A stretch of DNA of 64,000 nucleotides from Cepaea nemoralis (GCA_014155875.1 JACEFZ010017695.1:1-64000), one strand, 5' to 3'. Counted from the stretch's first letter, positions 46,507 to 62,985 are shown. Notes: generated by a model from the letters alone, not told the origin. Made by a program: numbers and translations.

Positions 46507-49500
46507 TTCTTCTTCTTCTTCGTTCATCCGGAGTTTTTTTTTCGGACGTGATTGCGTTGTGCCTGTTTACAGCAGAGCTGCGTTCTTGCGCCGTTAGGCC
46601 GACACATCCGACTTCTGCGGGCATTTGTTGACCGAGTTAACCTTCCCGGGGGGTTTCTTAGGACGTTAGACTCTCACTGTTGTGGTGTTATCTCCCATCC
46701 CAGCTGGCCCATATAGAACAGCCAAAGGCATCCTGGTCGGCCCTCAAGGGAAGGCAGGGGCAGACCATGGGCATTCCCCGCCATCCAAGGAGGCTTCCAT
46801 AATTGCAGAGCCAACACACAGCGCTCTGGTACTGGGCTCACCCAAGGAATCGTCACGTCCTGCACATGGCTGCTTAGCCTCACTTCCGTATATTGGGCCT
46901 TCCGTTCACCATAGGCTGTTCTTCCAGAAGCCAGAAGAATGCTGTTTGCAGATGACATCCACACAGTGAGCTTTCGATTCGGACTTTCCACGTAATGGAT
47001 TTGCTATCCAAGCAATATTCCATTTTGTGCCACTAGGACACTTTTTCCACCTTTTATGAAGCCCACACAGTGAGCTTTCGATTCGGACTTTCCACGTAAT
47101 GGATTTGCTATCCAAGCAATATTCCATTTCATGCCTCTGGGAGGCTTGTGTAACCGACATGCCTGTGGTATGAAGTGTGGCAGTCTAAATACTTCTTCAT
47201 GTACATTTAAATGTCAACCTGTATGTAGTTAAAGTAAGCTGCAGTCGACTTGAGCTTGTTGATATCTCCATAGAGCTTGTCCTCGAATGAAGCAGGTGTG
47301 GGCCAAAATATCTTTCTCTGTTCTGCATATATTGGGCACTCTTGCAGCAAATGTTTAGCTGTCATTTTACCAGTTCCACAATTACATTCATCTGTATCTC
47401 CTATCTTTAGTTTGTTAAACAAGTGGTATTTCAGCCTGTTATGTCCTGTGCGGAGTCTGAAGATTGCTACTTGTTCTCTTCGGTCGAGTTTGTAATATGC
47501 ATCATCCTTCTGGTGGCCTGGATGCTCTTATTCCCATTTGGTTCTATAAGTGCTTTTTATCAACCTCTTTGCCTCATTATAGGTTATGTCTATGTCAGGC
47601 TGTGGTAGTCGTCCGCCCTCTTTTGTCAGTCTGTCAGCCTCTTCATTTCCAGGTATACTGCAATGTGATGGGATCCACTGAATTATAACTTTTTTGGATT
47701 TCTGGCATAGACCATGGAGTGCTGCTCTTAGGTCAGCTAGTTCTGTGCTGTTATTGCTCTTCAGTATTGAGACAGCTGACTTTGCATCTCTTTATTTTCC
47801 TCCATCAAGAGCATTTCTGCTGCAGTTTTCAGAGCCTCTACCTCCGCTTTGAAGTTACTTGAGAACTTTCCAGTTGCCACTGAATGTGTTTTTTTTTCAC
47901 TCCATTTTTTAAATTTAGGAGAATTCCTCCTCCTCCATTCTCTACTGAATTTTTGGCTGATCCATCTGTATATGCATGGGTCCAATTGCTGCTTGGGTAA
48001 TGTTCTTTTATGTAGTTTAGGGTTATTTCTCTTCTTTCGGTTTCATGCTGAGTGTTCTTTTTCTCAATACCAGGAATGTTTTCTATCATCTCAGGCAGTT
48101 GCTGCTGTCTCCAAGCTGGGAACTTGTCTGCATTGTAAATGGGGTTGACTGTTGATATGTTAAGTATGGGATCTGCCCTAATCTTTCGTTTTGCAGTTTC
48201 TACAAAGTTGCTACGCTTCAGTCTTCCCTTTCCAACACCACTAAACCTTTTATACATAGGGTGGTCTGTCAATCTTCTAAATTTTTCAGCTTGTTGCTGG
48301 GCTCTGCTATCTCTTCTATCCTGCATTGGTTGTAAACAAGTGATCTTTTCTAATTCATTAATAGGCGTTGTCTTCAGGCTTCCAGTTATGATTCGCATTC
48401 CTTGATTTTGGACTCTACTTATTTTGTTAAAGTTTGACTTAGCTGCTGTTGCCCAAGCTGCAATGCCATATTCCAGTACTGGCCTCACCCGTCCAGTATA
48501 TAACTTCTTGAGAACTTTCTCATCTGCTCCCCACGTTGTACCAGCAAGATTTTTCATGATTGCCATTCTTTGCCTTGCTCTTGTTCGATTTTTCTCAACC
48601 TGTGTCTTCCATGTCAGGCGACGATCAAAGGTGACTCCTAGATAGTTTGGATTTTCTTCATGGCGCAATATTTTTCCATTCAATACCAGCTTAGGTTGCT
48701 GAGTTTTAGTTGAGAGGGAGAACACTGTGCATGTTGTTTTCTCCTCACTTATCTTCACTAGCCATGTTTTTGACCAGTCCTCTAGCGCTAATAGGGCTTG
48801 CTGTATTCTGCTGTTAGCTGTACTAATATATTCTTCAGGATGTGTGTACTCTGGCTGGAAAATTTTCTGTGATGTCGTTTATATATGCTAGGAATAATGT
48901 TGGTGAAATAACTCCTCCTTGGGGGACACCTTGCTCCAATAGCATCATTTTGCTGGTTTGTCCTTGTACTTTTGTCCTGGCAGTTCTGTTCTCAAGGTAG
49001 TGGCTGATCCATTTGTACATTTTCCCACAAACATGCATTTTTTGCAGTTTTACTTTCAGTCCTTCCTTCCATACTTTATCAAATGCTTTTTCTAAATCTA
49101 TCCAGACCGCTAGTGTGTGCTTTTTCTCTTGGAAGGCATCCTCTATTTCCTGAGCTATATAGGTTATTTGATCTTCAGTGGATCTGTACTTTCTTAATCC
49201 TGCTTGGTGAGGTGTTAAGAGTTGGTTTTCTTCCAGATGCCATGTTAGCCTGCCATTGATAATGCGTTCCATTAATTTTCCTACACAGATAAGAAGACTG
49301 ATAGGTCGATAGCCATTTGGTTCTTCCAGGTCTTTTCCTTTCTTTGGGACTGGTATTAGTATAGCTTCCTTCCATGCCTGTGGGACTATTCCCCTCTTCC
49401 AGCTGTAATTTAGGACTGCTAGTAGTTTCTTTTTTGCCTTAGTGCCTAGTCCTATTAGCATTTCATTTGTGATTCCATCCTTTCCTGGTGATGTCTTCTT

Positions 49501-51282
49501 TTTTAGGGTATTCATTGCCCGTCCCATTTCTTCCATTGTTAGATTTGCCATCATATATTCTGCTGCTGTCTCTGTATATCTATGATGTATCTGTTTATCT
49601 TTGATTGCTTTCTTCTGTTCAGCTGTAATATCAATGTGGTTTGCACTGGCAAAGTGTTCTATTAGTGCATTTGCAGCCTTTTTGCCTGTAAGCAAGGCAT
49701 TTCCTTGTTTAATTGTTATTTTTTTGTTTCTAGGTCCTTCATTGTTCATGGCTTTCACTAGTTTCCATAGTTTGTTTCCATCCCTGTCAAAATTCAGGTT
49801 TTCTGTTTTTTTCCTCCAACAATCTCTTGTTGTTTGATTTACTGTTCTTTTATATTTTGCTGAGATGGCTTTGAGAGAGATGTTTGCTTCAGTTGTTTGT
49901 TCTCTCTCTGCGGTCTTCCTAGCATCTTCAACTTTGTCCTCCAAAATTTGTAGTTCTTCAGTCCAGTATGGTTTGTAATTTTTCCTCGCTCCTCTTGGAA
50001 TAGACTCAGTGGCCGCCTGTATTATTGCTCTGTTTATACTTTCCACCATTTGCTTCATGTTGCCATATCGTGTATTTATGTTTTCACAATATTTGTCTGT
50101 TAGTATGGCAAATCTGTCCCAATCTGCTCATTTGTAATTCCAACGGGGCAAAGGCTTTTGCTCCTGTGGAACATACTCCATATTTATTAAAAGCTTGATT
50201 GGTCTGTGGTCACTACCTGCTAATTGGTCAAGTACATGGCGATCGATTTTGTGGAGGATGTCTCCTGTGCAGAAAGCTAAGTCTGGAGTAGAAGTGGTAA
50301 TCCATCTTCTGGAGTAGAAGCTCGGTGTGTCATCCGCTTTGTTAAGTAGATGGAGATTTGAGTCTATTTCCCAGTCCTCCACTTCATCTCCTCTTTTGTC
50401 AGTATCTGGGTATCCCCATCTTTCTGAACGGCTATTAAAGTCTCCGACAACAATGCAATTTGTGTAAGTTATTTCCATGTTTGAGAGTGTAAGATCCTTA
50501 TCTGCCGGGCTATACAGATTGTAAATTCTTATTTTCACGTCCTTTATCATTATATCAACACCTATAATTTCCGTTTGGTTGTCAGAGATCACAGATACTT
50601 CGCTGCAAGGTATTGTATTTCCTGTAAGTATTACAACTCCTCCTTTGTGTCCTTCGCGGTCGAAACGTGTGGCCTGATATCCCTCGACTGAAAATGTGCG
50701 ATTGGCGTTAAGGTGTGTCTCTTGAATGCATGCCACATCTATTCTATCTTTATGAAGACGCTGTGTTAGGGAGGCTTTCTTGTTATAAACTCCTTCTGCA
50801 TTCCATTGTAGTATGTTGAGTGTCCGGGGTGTTTGGTCAATAGCTCTTAACCTACTCCTCCGTGCCTTGACTCCACAGCACAGGGGAAGGTGACCACCAG
50901 TAGTCATGGGTGGACCCCCTCGAGGCAGGGGGCCCGGCACTATCACCGCCTGATGGGACTTCACGGGATTAGCACCATAACGATTAATTTTCATCTGTGG
51001 CATCATGAAATGATAAAGTTACGTTGCACTTCTTTGTCAAGCCTGTGGCTCAGTACATCCGATTTCGACAAGCATTTGTTCGGGATGCTTTCCCTAGCCT
51101 TTGACTGTCCCCAGTCTACCTAAAGGCAGCAGGTTTGTACGTCTCTTCGTCTGGTCCCTCTCCCTTGACCTGTCCGACATAGGTGACCCTACCAGTAGCT
51201 GTGCTACCGTCGGCATAGCTCTTGGGGTCATTGGAACGCGCAAGCCCCTCTACCTCGTCAAGGTGGACGCACGGCAGAGGGG
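46507..51282 (-). mobile_element. LINE-1F copy 3: full-length, 4.78 kb, RT motif deleted
   Basis: Flanked by TAATCAGATTC (46496-46506 and 51283-51293). It has the GAA tail, fewer than two 103-bp units, the ORF and a single-unit 5' UTR ending at the conserved terminus (minus-strand CCCCTCTGCCGTGCGTCCAC). A 70-bp block after the 3' units (about 47,140-47,205) differs from copies 1 and 2. Confidence 0.94.
47207..51006 (-). pseudogene. LINE-1F copy 3 ORF, stop and deletions
   Basis: It starts MMPQMKINRYGANPVKSHQ at 51006. Breaks against copy 1: a TGA at about 50130 (CGA to TGA after NYK); a 32-bp deletion at about 48837 that removes the RT FADD motif and shifts the frame; a deletion of about 22 bp at about 47789 in RNase H (TDAKS); and a poly-T frameshift near 47890. 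It is catalytically dead. Confidence 0.92.
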
Positions 51283-51293
51283 TAATCAGATTC

Positions 51294-51681
51294 AACAACC
51301 CATTTCCCACCAAGCAAATCAATACCAATATCTGGAATGGTTTCACATCATTACATCACATACTATATGTACGCGACTAAAACTTCATTAACTACATATG
51401 TAGTCCATTCAACTGGTATAGGTTGTTGATTTGATCATTCTCCTAACTACTCCTGTGATATGTCACTCCTGAAAACTCAAGAACGAGGTCCTAACACTCC
51501 ACACAGAGCTTGATAAACAAACTGTACCTAAGCTCCTTGATACAAACATAATATGTCGTTACTACACCGTCTCTTATATAAAGCTTTCCATCGATGAAAG
51601 GGGGGGGGGGGGGGGGTGGGGTAATTCCATTCGTGATGGATCTTACACATAAATCTATCATTGTCTACTAGTTCCTCTGAC

Positions 51682-51686
<5 letters not shown>
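51294..51686. other. Flank with a poly-G run, nothing else recognised
   Basis: No coding evidence. A G run at about 51600-51616 is low complexity. Confidence 0.4.

Positions 51687-51775
<89 letters not shown>
51687..51775. repeat. (AT)n microsatellite
   Basis: About 44 perfect AT units forming the left border of the first composite element. Confidence 0.97.
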
Positions 51776-51778
<3 letters not shown>

Positions 51779-52083
51779 TAGCTGACCCGACCCGGCTTCG
51801 CCCAGTCCCTGGAGGGGATCTATCTATCTATCAGTCTGTCTGTCTGCTTGTTTGTCTGTCTGTCTGTCTGTCTGGCTGACCCGGCCCGGCTTCATCCAGT
51901 CCCTGGTGGGGAGCATCTAATTTAATTCATATAAGTAGTCATATAGCTCCCGTTCCCGACTATCTGTGTGTCTGTCTGTCTATCTGTCTGTCTGTCTGAC
52001 CCGGCCAAGCTTCACCCAGTCCCTGGTGGGGAGCATCTCATTTAATTCATATACGTAGTCATATAAGCTCCCAGTCCCGACTA

Positions 52084-52154
<71 letters not shown>

Positions 52155-52822
52155 GAGTCGGCCCGGCTTCACCCAGTCCCTGGTGGGGAGCATCTCATTT
52201 AATTCATATAAGTAGTCATATAAGCTCCCGTTCCCGACTATCTGTCTGTCTGTCTATCTATCTGACCCGGCGTGGCTTCGCCCAGCTCCTGACGGGGAGC
52301 GTCTCATTAAATTCACACAGTAACTTAAAAGAATGTCCTTCCACACACCATCCATTATTTTTAATGAAAACTGTTTTTAATCACCTACATGACTGTAGAT
52401 AACTTCTTTAAGCATAAAAAGATGAGTTACAATGTTATGCATTATGCATTATTTTTATGAAAACTTTGAAAATGCCTTAAAGATTATATCATTATTTATT
52501 ATAACTCATATGCCTGTAAATAACTATAGACAAAGAGTTTATAAATCTTTGAAAACGATGCAACAATATGACTATAAAGTATATAGAAATGTTATTAAAA
52601 GTTATGCCCCTTGAAATAACTTTTCTAGAGTTAAGTCCCCTTGCTATATAGAAATTATAATTAAAAATGAAATATTACATTTTAGTAAGTAAGTAGCCAA
52701 AAACAAACTAAAAAACTATGACAGAAAGTTGCACAGGAATGAAAAGAAAACGTGTAGAAAATTTCATCTCAATCGGATGGACCGTTCGCGAACGCATAAA
52801 GAACGGACATACATACAGTCTC

Positions 52823-52828
<6 letters not shown>
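51776..52828 (+). mobile_element. AT-bordered dispersed element, copy 1, with (TCTG)n units
   Basis: Starts ctagctgacccgacccggct and ends caatcggatggaccgttcgc, cgcataaagaacggacatac before the next AT run. The first 500 bp alternate a unit of about 80 bp (cccggcttcgcccagtccct, ggggagcatctcatttaatt, agctcccgttcccgacta) with TCTG runs of 5-18 units. The rest (52,330-52,730) is AT-rich without ORFs. The class is unknown to me; similar CTAGCTGACCCGGC ends bordered by AT repeats are widespread in animal genomes. Confidence 0.75.

Positions 52829-52902
<74 letters not shown>
52829..52902. repeat. (AT)n microsatellite
   Basis: About 37 AT units between the two composite elements, shared as a border. 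Confidence 0.96.
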
Positions 52903-52903
<1 letters not shown>

Positions 52904-52992
52904 TAGCAGACCCGGCCCGGCTTCGCCCAGTTCCTGGTGGGGAGCATCTCATTTAATTCATATAAGTAGTCATATAAGCTCCCGTTCCCGAC

Positions 52993-53029
<37 letters not shown>

Positions 53030-53147
53030 GTCTGCCTGTCTATCTGTCTGTCTGTCCGACCCTGCCCGGCATCGCCTAGCTCCTGGTGAGGAGCATCTCA
53101 TTTAATTCATATAAGTAGTCATATAAGCTCCCGTTCCCGACTATCTA

Positions 53148-53192
<45 letters not shown>

Positions 53193-53280
53193 CTGTCTGT
53201 CTGTCTGACCCGGCCCGGCTTCGCCCAGCTCCTGATGGGGAGCATCTCATTTAATTCATATAAGTTCCCGTTCCCGACTA

Positions 53281-53350
<70 letters not shown>

Positions 53351-53519
53351 CCTCCCTCTCTGTCTGCCTGTCTGTCTGCCTGTCTGTCTAATCATTTATT
53401 GGTTGCGGTTAGAACAACCTTAGATAAACGAAGACCAACTTACAAAAAGCATTAGAAAGAGCACTTGAAAGATCTTTACATATTCCCCCAAAATTAACTT
53501 GGGTAAATGGAGCGGCGGC

Positions 53520-55674
53520 AGCAGCAGCAGAAGAAGAAGAAAAAGGAGGAGTAGGAGGAGGGAGAAGGAAGAGGGTGGAGGAGGGAGGAGGAGGAGGGAG
53601 GAAGAGATAGGCGGAGAGAGGAGGAGGGAGGAGGAGGAGTAGGGAGGAATAGGAGGGAGGAGGAGGGAGGAGGAGGGATTAGAAGGAGGAGGGGAAAGAG
53701 GAGAAGGAGGAGGAGGGAGGAGGAGGAAGAGGGAGGAGGAGGAAGGAGGTGGAAGAAGGAGGAAGGAGGAGAAGGAGAGAGGAGGAGAAGGGAGGAGGAT
53801 GGAGGAGGAGGAAGAGGGAGGAGGAGGAAGGAAGTGGAAGAAGGAGGGAGGAGGAGGAGGAGAGAGGAGGAGAAGGGAGGAGGATGGAGGAGGAGGAGGA
53901 AGAGGGAGGTGGGGGAGGAGGAGGGAGGAGGAAGAGGGAGAAGGAGGAGGAGGAGGTAGAAGGAGGGAGGGGGAGAACGCAGGAGGAGGAGGGGTAGGAG
54001 AAGGAGGGAGAGGGAGAAGGAGGGAGGAGTAGGAGGGAGGAGGAAAAGAGAGGAGGAGGGAGGAGGTGGAGGGAGAAGGAGGAGGGAGGAAGAGGTAGAA
54101 GGAGGAGGAGAAGGAGGGGGGAGGAGGAGGAGGAATGATTAGGAGGGAGGAGGAGGAAGAGGGAGGAGGAGGGATGTGGAGGAAGGAAGAGGAGGGAGGA
54201 GGTAGAGGGAGAAGGAGGAGGGAGGAGGAGGGAGAAAGAGATAGGCGGAGAGAGGATGAGGAGGGAGGAGGAGGAGTAGGGAGGAATCGGAGGGAGGAGG
54301 AGGGATTAGGAGGAGGAGGGGGGAAAGAGAAGGAGGAGGAGGGAGGAGGATGGAGGAGGAGGAAGAGGGAGGAGGAGGGAGGAGAGGGAGGAGGAGGAGA
54401 GAGGAGGAGGTATTAGGAGGAGGGAGAAGGAGGATGGAGGAGGGAGGAGGAGGAAGAGGGGGAGGAGGAGGGAGAAGGAAGAGGGAGGAGAAAGAGGGAG
54501 AAGGAGGGAGGAGGAGGGAGGAGGAGAAGCAGGAGGAGGAGGGAGGAGGAGGGGAGGAGGAGGAGAGGGAGGAGGAGGAAGGAGAAGGAGGGAGGAGGAG
54601 GAGAGAGGAGGTGGAGGGAGAAGGAGGAGGGAGGAAGAGGTAGAAGGAGGAGGAGGAGAAGGAGGAGGAGGAATGATGAGGAGGGAGGAGGAGGAAGAGG
54701 GAGGAGGAGGGATGTTGAGGAAGGAGGAGGAGGGAGGAGGTAGAGGGAGGAGAGGAAGGGAGGAAGGGAGGAGGAGAGAGGAGGAGGGAGGAGGTAGGAG
54801 GTGGACGAAGAGGGAGGAGGATGGAGGAGGAGGAAGAGGGAGGAGGAAGAGGGAGGAGGAGGATGGAGGAGGAAGAGGAGGGAGAGGGAGGAGGGAGAGG
54901 GGAAGAGGAAGAGGGTAGGAGGAGGAGGGGAGAGGAGGAGGAGGGATGTGAAGGAAGGAGGAGGAGGGAGGAGGATGGAGGAGGAGGAGGAAAAGGGAGA
55001 AGGAGAGAGGAGGAGGAGGGAGGAGGTAGGAGGAGGAGGAAGAGGGAGGGGGAGGAAGGAGGAGGAAGAGGGAGGAGGAGGATGGACGGAGGAAGAGGAG
55101 GGAGAGGGAGGATGGGGAGGGGAAGAGGAAGAGGGTAGGAGGAGGAGGGAGGGGAGAGGAGGAGGAGAAGGGAGAAGGAGGGAGGAGGAGAAGGGAGGAG
55201 GATAAAGGAGGGGAAGGAGGGAGGAGGAGCGGAGAGGAGGAGAAGGGGGAGGTGGAGGGAAAAGGAGAGAGGAGGGAGGAGGAGGAGAGGAAGGAGGGAG
55301 AATGAGGAGGTGAGAATGAGGAGGGGAGGAAGGAAAGGGAGGTGGAAAAGGAGGAGGAGGGAGGAGGAGGAGGGAGAGGAAGGAGGGAGGAGAAGGGAGA
55401 ATGAGGAGGGGAGGAAGGAAAGGATGTGGAAGAGGAGGAGGAGGGAGGAGGAAGAGGAGGAGAAGGGAGGAGGAGGAGGATGGAAGGAGAAGGAGGAGGA
55501 GGAAGAGGGAGAAGGAGGAGGAGTGAGAAGGAGGAAGGAGTATGAGGGAGGAGGATGGAGGAGGAGGGGAGAGGAAGAGGGAGGAGGAGGAGGGGGAGGT
55601 AGAGGGAGGAGGAGGATGGAGGGAGGAGGTAGAGGGAGGAGGTAGAGGGAGGAGGAGAAGAGAGGAGGAGGGAG
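53520..55674 (+). repeat. 2.15-kb purine-only (GGA/GAA)n tract
   Basis: The plus strand is almost wholly G and A: irregular GGAGGA, GGAAGA and GAAGGA units, with rare T or C. Long frames on both strands result from the composition. Mirror-symmetric purine DNA of this type can form triplexes. Confidence 0.97.
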
Positions 55675-55799
55675 TTCGCCATTCCGAATTCATACTCGTC
55701 TAGGTTCTTTGATTTCGGTCCTTCCATTAATTGTTCTTCCCTTCTACATGTCTGTAGATAACTTCCTTACACATAAAAAGATGAATTGTTATTGATATT

Positions 55800-55913
55800 G
55801 CCGTGGCATGGAGGAATATCAGCAGCAGAGTTGATCCAGAAAACCAAAGACCGAGATCTATGGAGAGCCATGAATGCCTACGCCAGCCGGCACGGCACTT
55901 GATGATGATGATG
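55800..55913 (+). pseudogene. RTE-like LINE 3' stub, subgroup G2
   Basis: A 110-bp copy of the last coding stretch (HGGISAAELIQKTKDRDLW, then MNAYASRHGT) with a GAT tail, inserted in composite copy 2. Its flanks share ATTGCCGTG. Confidence 0.8.
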
Positions 55914-56201
55914 ATTGCCGTGTGACGCTTCTGTGTAGTCACGTCTTTTCTTCGCTTTTCCTAACGTTGTGGTTCGGGGATTCTTTCATCATCATCATCA
56001 TCATCATCATATATTTACGTACGTATTTAGGGAGGGGGAGGATGGAGGAGGAGGATGAAGAAACAAAACTATGACAGTTGGCAGCACTGGAATGAGAGGA
56101 AGACGTGTAGAAAATTTCATCTCAATCGGATGGGCCGTTCGCGAACGCATAAAGGACATACAGACATACACACCCACACACATTGCCTTTTATATATAAG
56201 A

Positions 56202-59053
<2,852 letters not shown>

Positions 59054-59061
59054 TATTAACT

Positions 59062-59154
59062 GATTGATTGATTGATTGATTTAGGAACCGACATCACAGC
59101 ATTCGGGACATTCCCATAAGCGCTCCGTCTCCATCCTCAGCAGCCAGTTTAACA
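59062..59154 (-). mobile_element. LINE family C 3' stub, (GATT)n tail
   Basis: The 64 bp after the GATT repeat (ggaaccgacatcacagcatt ... ccatcctcagcagccag) are nearly identical to the reverse of the family C end at 31,420-31,485. TATTAACT lies on both sides (59054-59061 and 59155-59162). Confidence 0.88.
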
Positions 59155-59162
59155 TATTAACT

Positions 59163-61815
59163 AATGGCATTTACCCAATTAGCAGACCAGACATCCATTC
59201 CTATGGCTGTGATGTTGGTGCATGAATGTCCTATTCCATATACACTCACTCAGCAATGCCAGACCTCACCCCTTTTTCACCAGACTTGTCTCACAGGTAT
59301 CATCATCATCATCATGTGCTCTTTCCCCACTGAGTAATTTTCATGTCTACTACAGTAGGTAACAGAAGCTCAATTGCATAACAACTGTTCCCATATGCAC
59401 CAAAGCACATATGTGAAAAACATGTTTAGTCCTTGTAAATTTGCATGAGCCATACATTATATTCAGCCAACTAAGACACAGGTTCACACACCTATGGTTC
59501 TCTTAGGAACTAGTTTATATGAACCATCCAACAAGTAGAGGTAACAATGTAATACTTCAAAGAGAAATTGTATTAATTCTCTTGAGCATATAGCCACCAG
59601 GCATCACATGGACTTAGCAATTCTGGCGTGCCACACACAACCTGTTTACATATGGATATTGAAGCATCTTTCCTTCCACTAGATGTGAGAGGCTATTTAT
59701 TAAATCACCAACTCACTCACTCCATCATTCTCAGCGTTTTACAAAGGAACGTGTACATGTTTCATCACTCATTCCGATTCAGACTGCCATATGTTAACTC
59801 GCGAGAGCAAAGGTATAGTTGATTCAAGAATGAGTCATCATAGGCATGAAGAATGCACAAGGGGTTTGGGTTTGCGAATCTGCATGAGTGTACCATACAT
59901 TCATCAAGCATACGCAACCAGTCACATCAAGGGATTGATATGCATTTGGAGTATACAGCGTGAAAGACATGTCAAGGTGGAAGAAGCAGTATCCAGAATA
60001 CTGGCGCACAGAAGTTAGGTTTTCCACTTTCACATTTTATTCAAAAATACTCTTATATTCTTCTCTTTCGTTCACTAGGTCTAGCCACAACATTAAAGTA
60101 TGTTTTAAAGTGGTACCTGTTGTCCAGAGAACAATATATTATCGAATCTTTAAGGGCATTGTTGGGTCATCACATCACACTAGCGACCGCTCTCGGTGGA
60201 ATCCCCGCTCAACTAATTAGATTTTAAAATATGGCCCAGGAATAGCGTGGGCTCATTAATTATTAACCAATGAAAAACAAGCGCATACCTCTGCCCTCCC
60301 CCAACTCGTTCTAGAACATACGATCTAATAATAGCCCTTCTATTTGGGATGGTCCCCGTTAAGACTTAAAGTATCTTTATGAAATGTGTCGGACTGGGAA
60401 TGGGGAATTCTGTTCCATCATGCTACACTCTCGCAAAACTGTCTTTCCTTCGGGGCCTTTAGATGGAAAAATAAAAACAAGCGATTTACATTTGACAACA
60501 GATCAGTGGTCTTTGTAACAACACACATAGAGAATAAAAAACACAGGGGGGGGGGGAAATAACATTTCCCCACCTTTACCTCTCCGTGAATTAAGCTGTC
60601 ATTACCCCCGCTTGGCGAGGGGGGTCTAGTTATTGCCTGTAACCTAGCCGTACGTTGGTCTGGGGTTTCGTGACTATTCCATCTACTGACGTTACAAAAT
60701 GTCACGATAAGACACTACGACCACGACAAAACAAAGACACCACAAATTATAACCACTTCTCATATTACATGGGGAACCACCCACACTATGAGAGGGCCTA
60801 TATAATCTTGCTCCAGAATAATGTAGTAATCACCCACAGAATATGGATCCACCCTCTATCCATTTCCCTCTTGTAGCAGGGAAGGGGGGGGGGGGGTTCA
60901 AATATCTTCTTCTTATAGCATCAACCACTGCACGATTCAAATGAATATAAAAGTTGATCACTTAGGCAGTCACACGAATTAGCCTTGCTGACACTGCTAT
61001 GCAGAACTGACACATCATCTGAAGATATGGGAGTTCCACATTTTCCGTATGAGATTATACCCATAGAAAAAAACATCACACCAATTTTCCTGCCTATTCT
61101 TTAAACAGGTCACAACATGATTCACACACGATATGTAAGTTTACATGTATGAATAATAAAAATGATGCACCCTTAAGTACACAAGTGTTCACTAAATGTC
61201 TAGTAAAGACAGTTCCCTAATCTCGAGAATCTAGGTTCAGATATGAAATTAGAGTGAACAGATATTGTGCCTTCACAATGCAGATGATAGTGGGAATATG
61301 TTTTCCCAAAAGATATTAGCATCATAGCATGTCATGAAAATCACCGTGGATTAACCAGTTGAGGATAATACAGGCAATTTGATTAACGGCATGTTTGCAA
61401 GGTCACAATTGTTTTTTTAACAATACAGAAAAAACAAGTCGGATCCAAGCAGAGGTGCCCGGCTCGGGAGATAAAACAGTCCCGTCTGACATTGAGAATT
61501 TCCCGACATCAAACGAAATGGCGGCTTTGCTTGTCACCACATGACAGAAAGTTGTGGGCTTGTTATTGGGAACATTGGGACACCTGCAGGACATCAACAA
61601 CGTCACGTGAACAATTCAAGGCTGTTTGGAAAAAAACATGATTGGGGGAGACAGTGTAACTCAAACAGTTGATTTAGGCGGACGTGCTTTGGCACTGCAG
61701 TTATGGATTGGAATAATGTCTACCGTGTGCGAATTAAGTGGATTTAATTCTACACGTGCCTGTCATGGCAAATGTAGATGTGATTTGATAGAACTGCGGT
61801 GTTGCCTAAGGTAGT
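59163..61815. other. 2.65 kb without a recognised feature
   Basis: Unique-looking sequence with a CATCATCATCAT run (59,300) and a G run (60,882-60,896). No coding, RNA or element signature could be supported. Confidence 0.4.
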
Positions 61816-62985
61816 CATATTGTATAATTAGTCCTAATTAATTTAGGCAGTAGCATGGTTGAAACTAGCTAGAGTAGTGAAGTGATACTTAGCTCTGTTA
61901 GTTGAAAATAGAGTAGTGAAGTGTTGATAAGCTCTACTAGTTGAGAATTGAGTAATGGGGGATAATTGGGATCTTCCAGTGGGTGCTCCCTGGTGGGGGG
62001 GGGGGGGGGGTTCCGCACGCTGTTTGTTGTTTTTTTTTCTTCTTGTTTTGGCCTGATGAAAACCTATGTGTTCAGTTCATCTGTCCCTGACAGAGTTAGG
62101 TTCACTGTATTTTTCTGAGCGAGGCCGATGGCCCACGATTATCTAATAAAGATCAGTGACGAGGAGGCTATCACCAGTTGTATTATATATTTTACAGGTT
62201 CCCTCTGGTTGGGATGAAGAACACCGAACCATTGAAAAATCAGATACCGGATAATTTTTGGTGCAGGAAGATTGGCCAGCAACTTTCTCAATGAGCCTAT
62301 GCTAGAAGAAGTTGATAAACATTGCTCGGTGGAGCTGAATGGTATAAGTATCCCACATGATAAATACTGATAACATTACTAAGAAGATTACACAATACCT
62401 GTGGACCGCAACATAGTAATGAGTTTTGAGTCATACCATTCGTGAACCCACCAGTGGTGATGGATGTTCAGTCCACTTATTACTAGAGCAATACAATGAC
62501 TGTTTTAGAGTGAGAACTGTAGAACATTTCGCAAGAAGGAAAACGTCATGTTCATGGGACAGTGTTTCATTTTTTTCACTGCGCAGGAATTGTGAGGACT
62601 CAGTTTTTACAAACTATTAGGAACAGTTTTTTTTAGGAACAAATAGTATCGTTCCCGGACTGTAGATTTGAATGGGAATCAGATCTCATGGTCATCAGAG
62701 CTCCTGGAGGAGGACATGTCTGGAGGGAAGGACACGGCATTTGGTGAGGTCCATTGTGCTGATTCTTGTGATGTCGTGTAGTCCTTGCCATGATGAGTGG
62801 ACTCTGATCATGAACTTTGTGGTCTGACCTATACCTTTACATTAGAATACACGACACACATTTTCTTCGCATACACGTCTCATATACGTTACACTTTTCT
62901 TTTAATAAATTAATCTTTATTAATTTTTAGAAGCAAGAGTTGTTGAATATGTTGCGTTGGGGAAGTATGAGAGGGGGCATAGTAC

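Noticed and set aside
54306..55727. 473-codon open frame rich in S, P and L on the minus strand, and matching G/E/R frames on plus
   Set aside because: It is a product of the purine-only tract, where stops cannot easily occur. No domain or start context.
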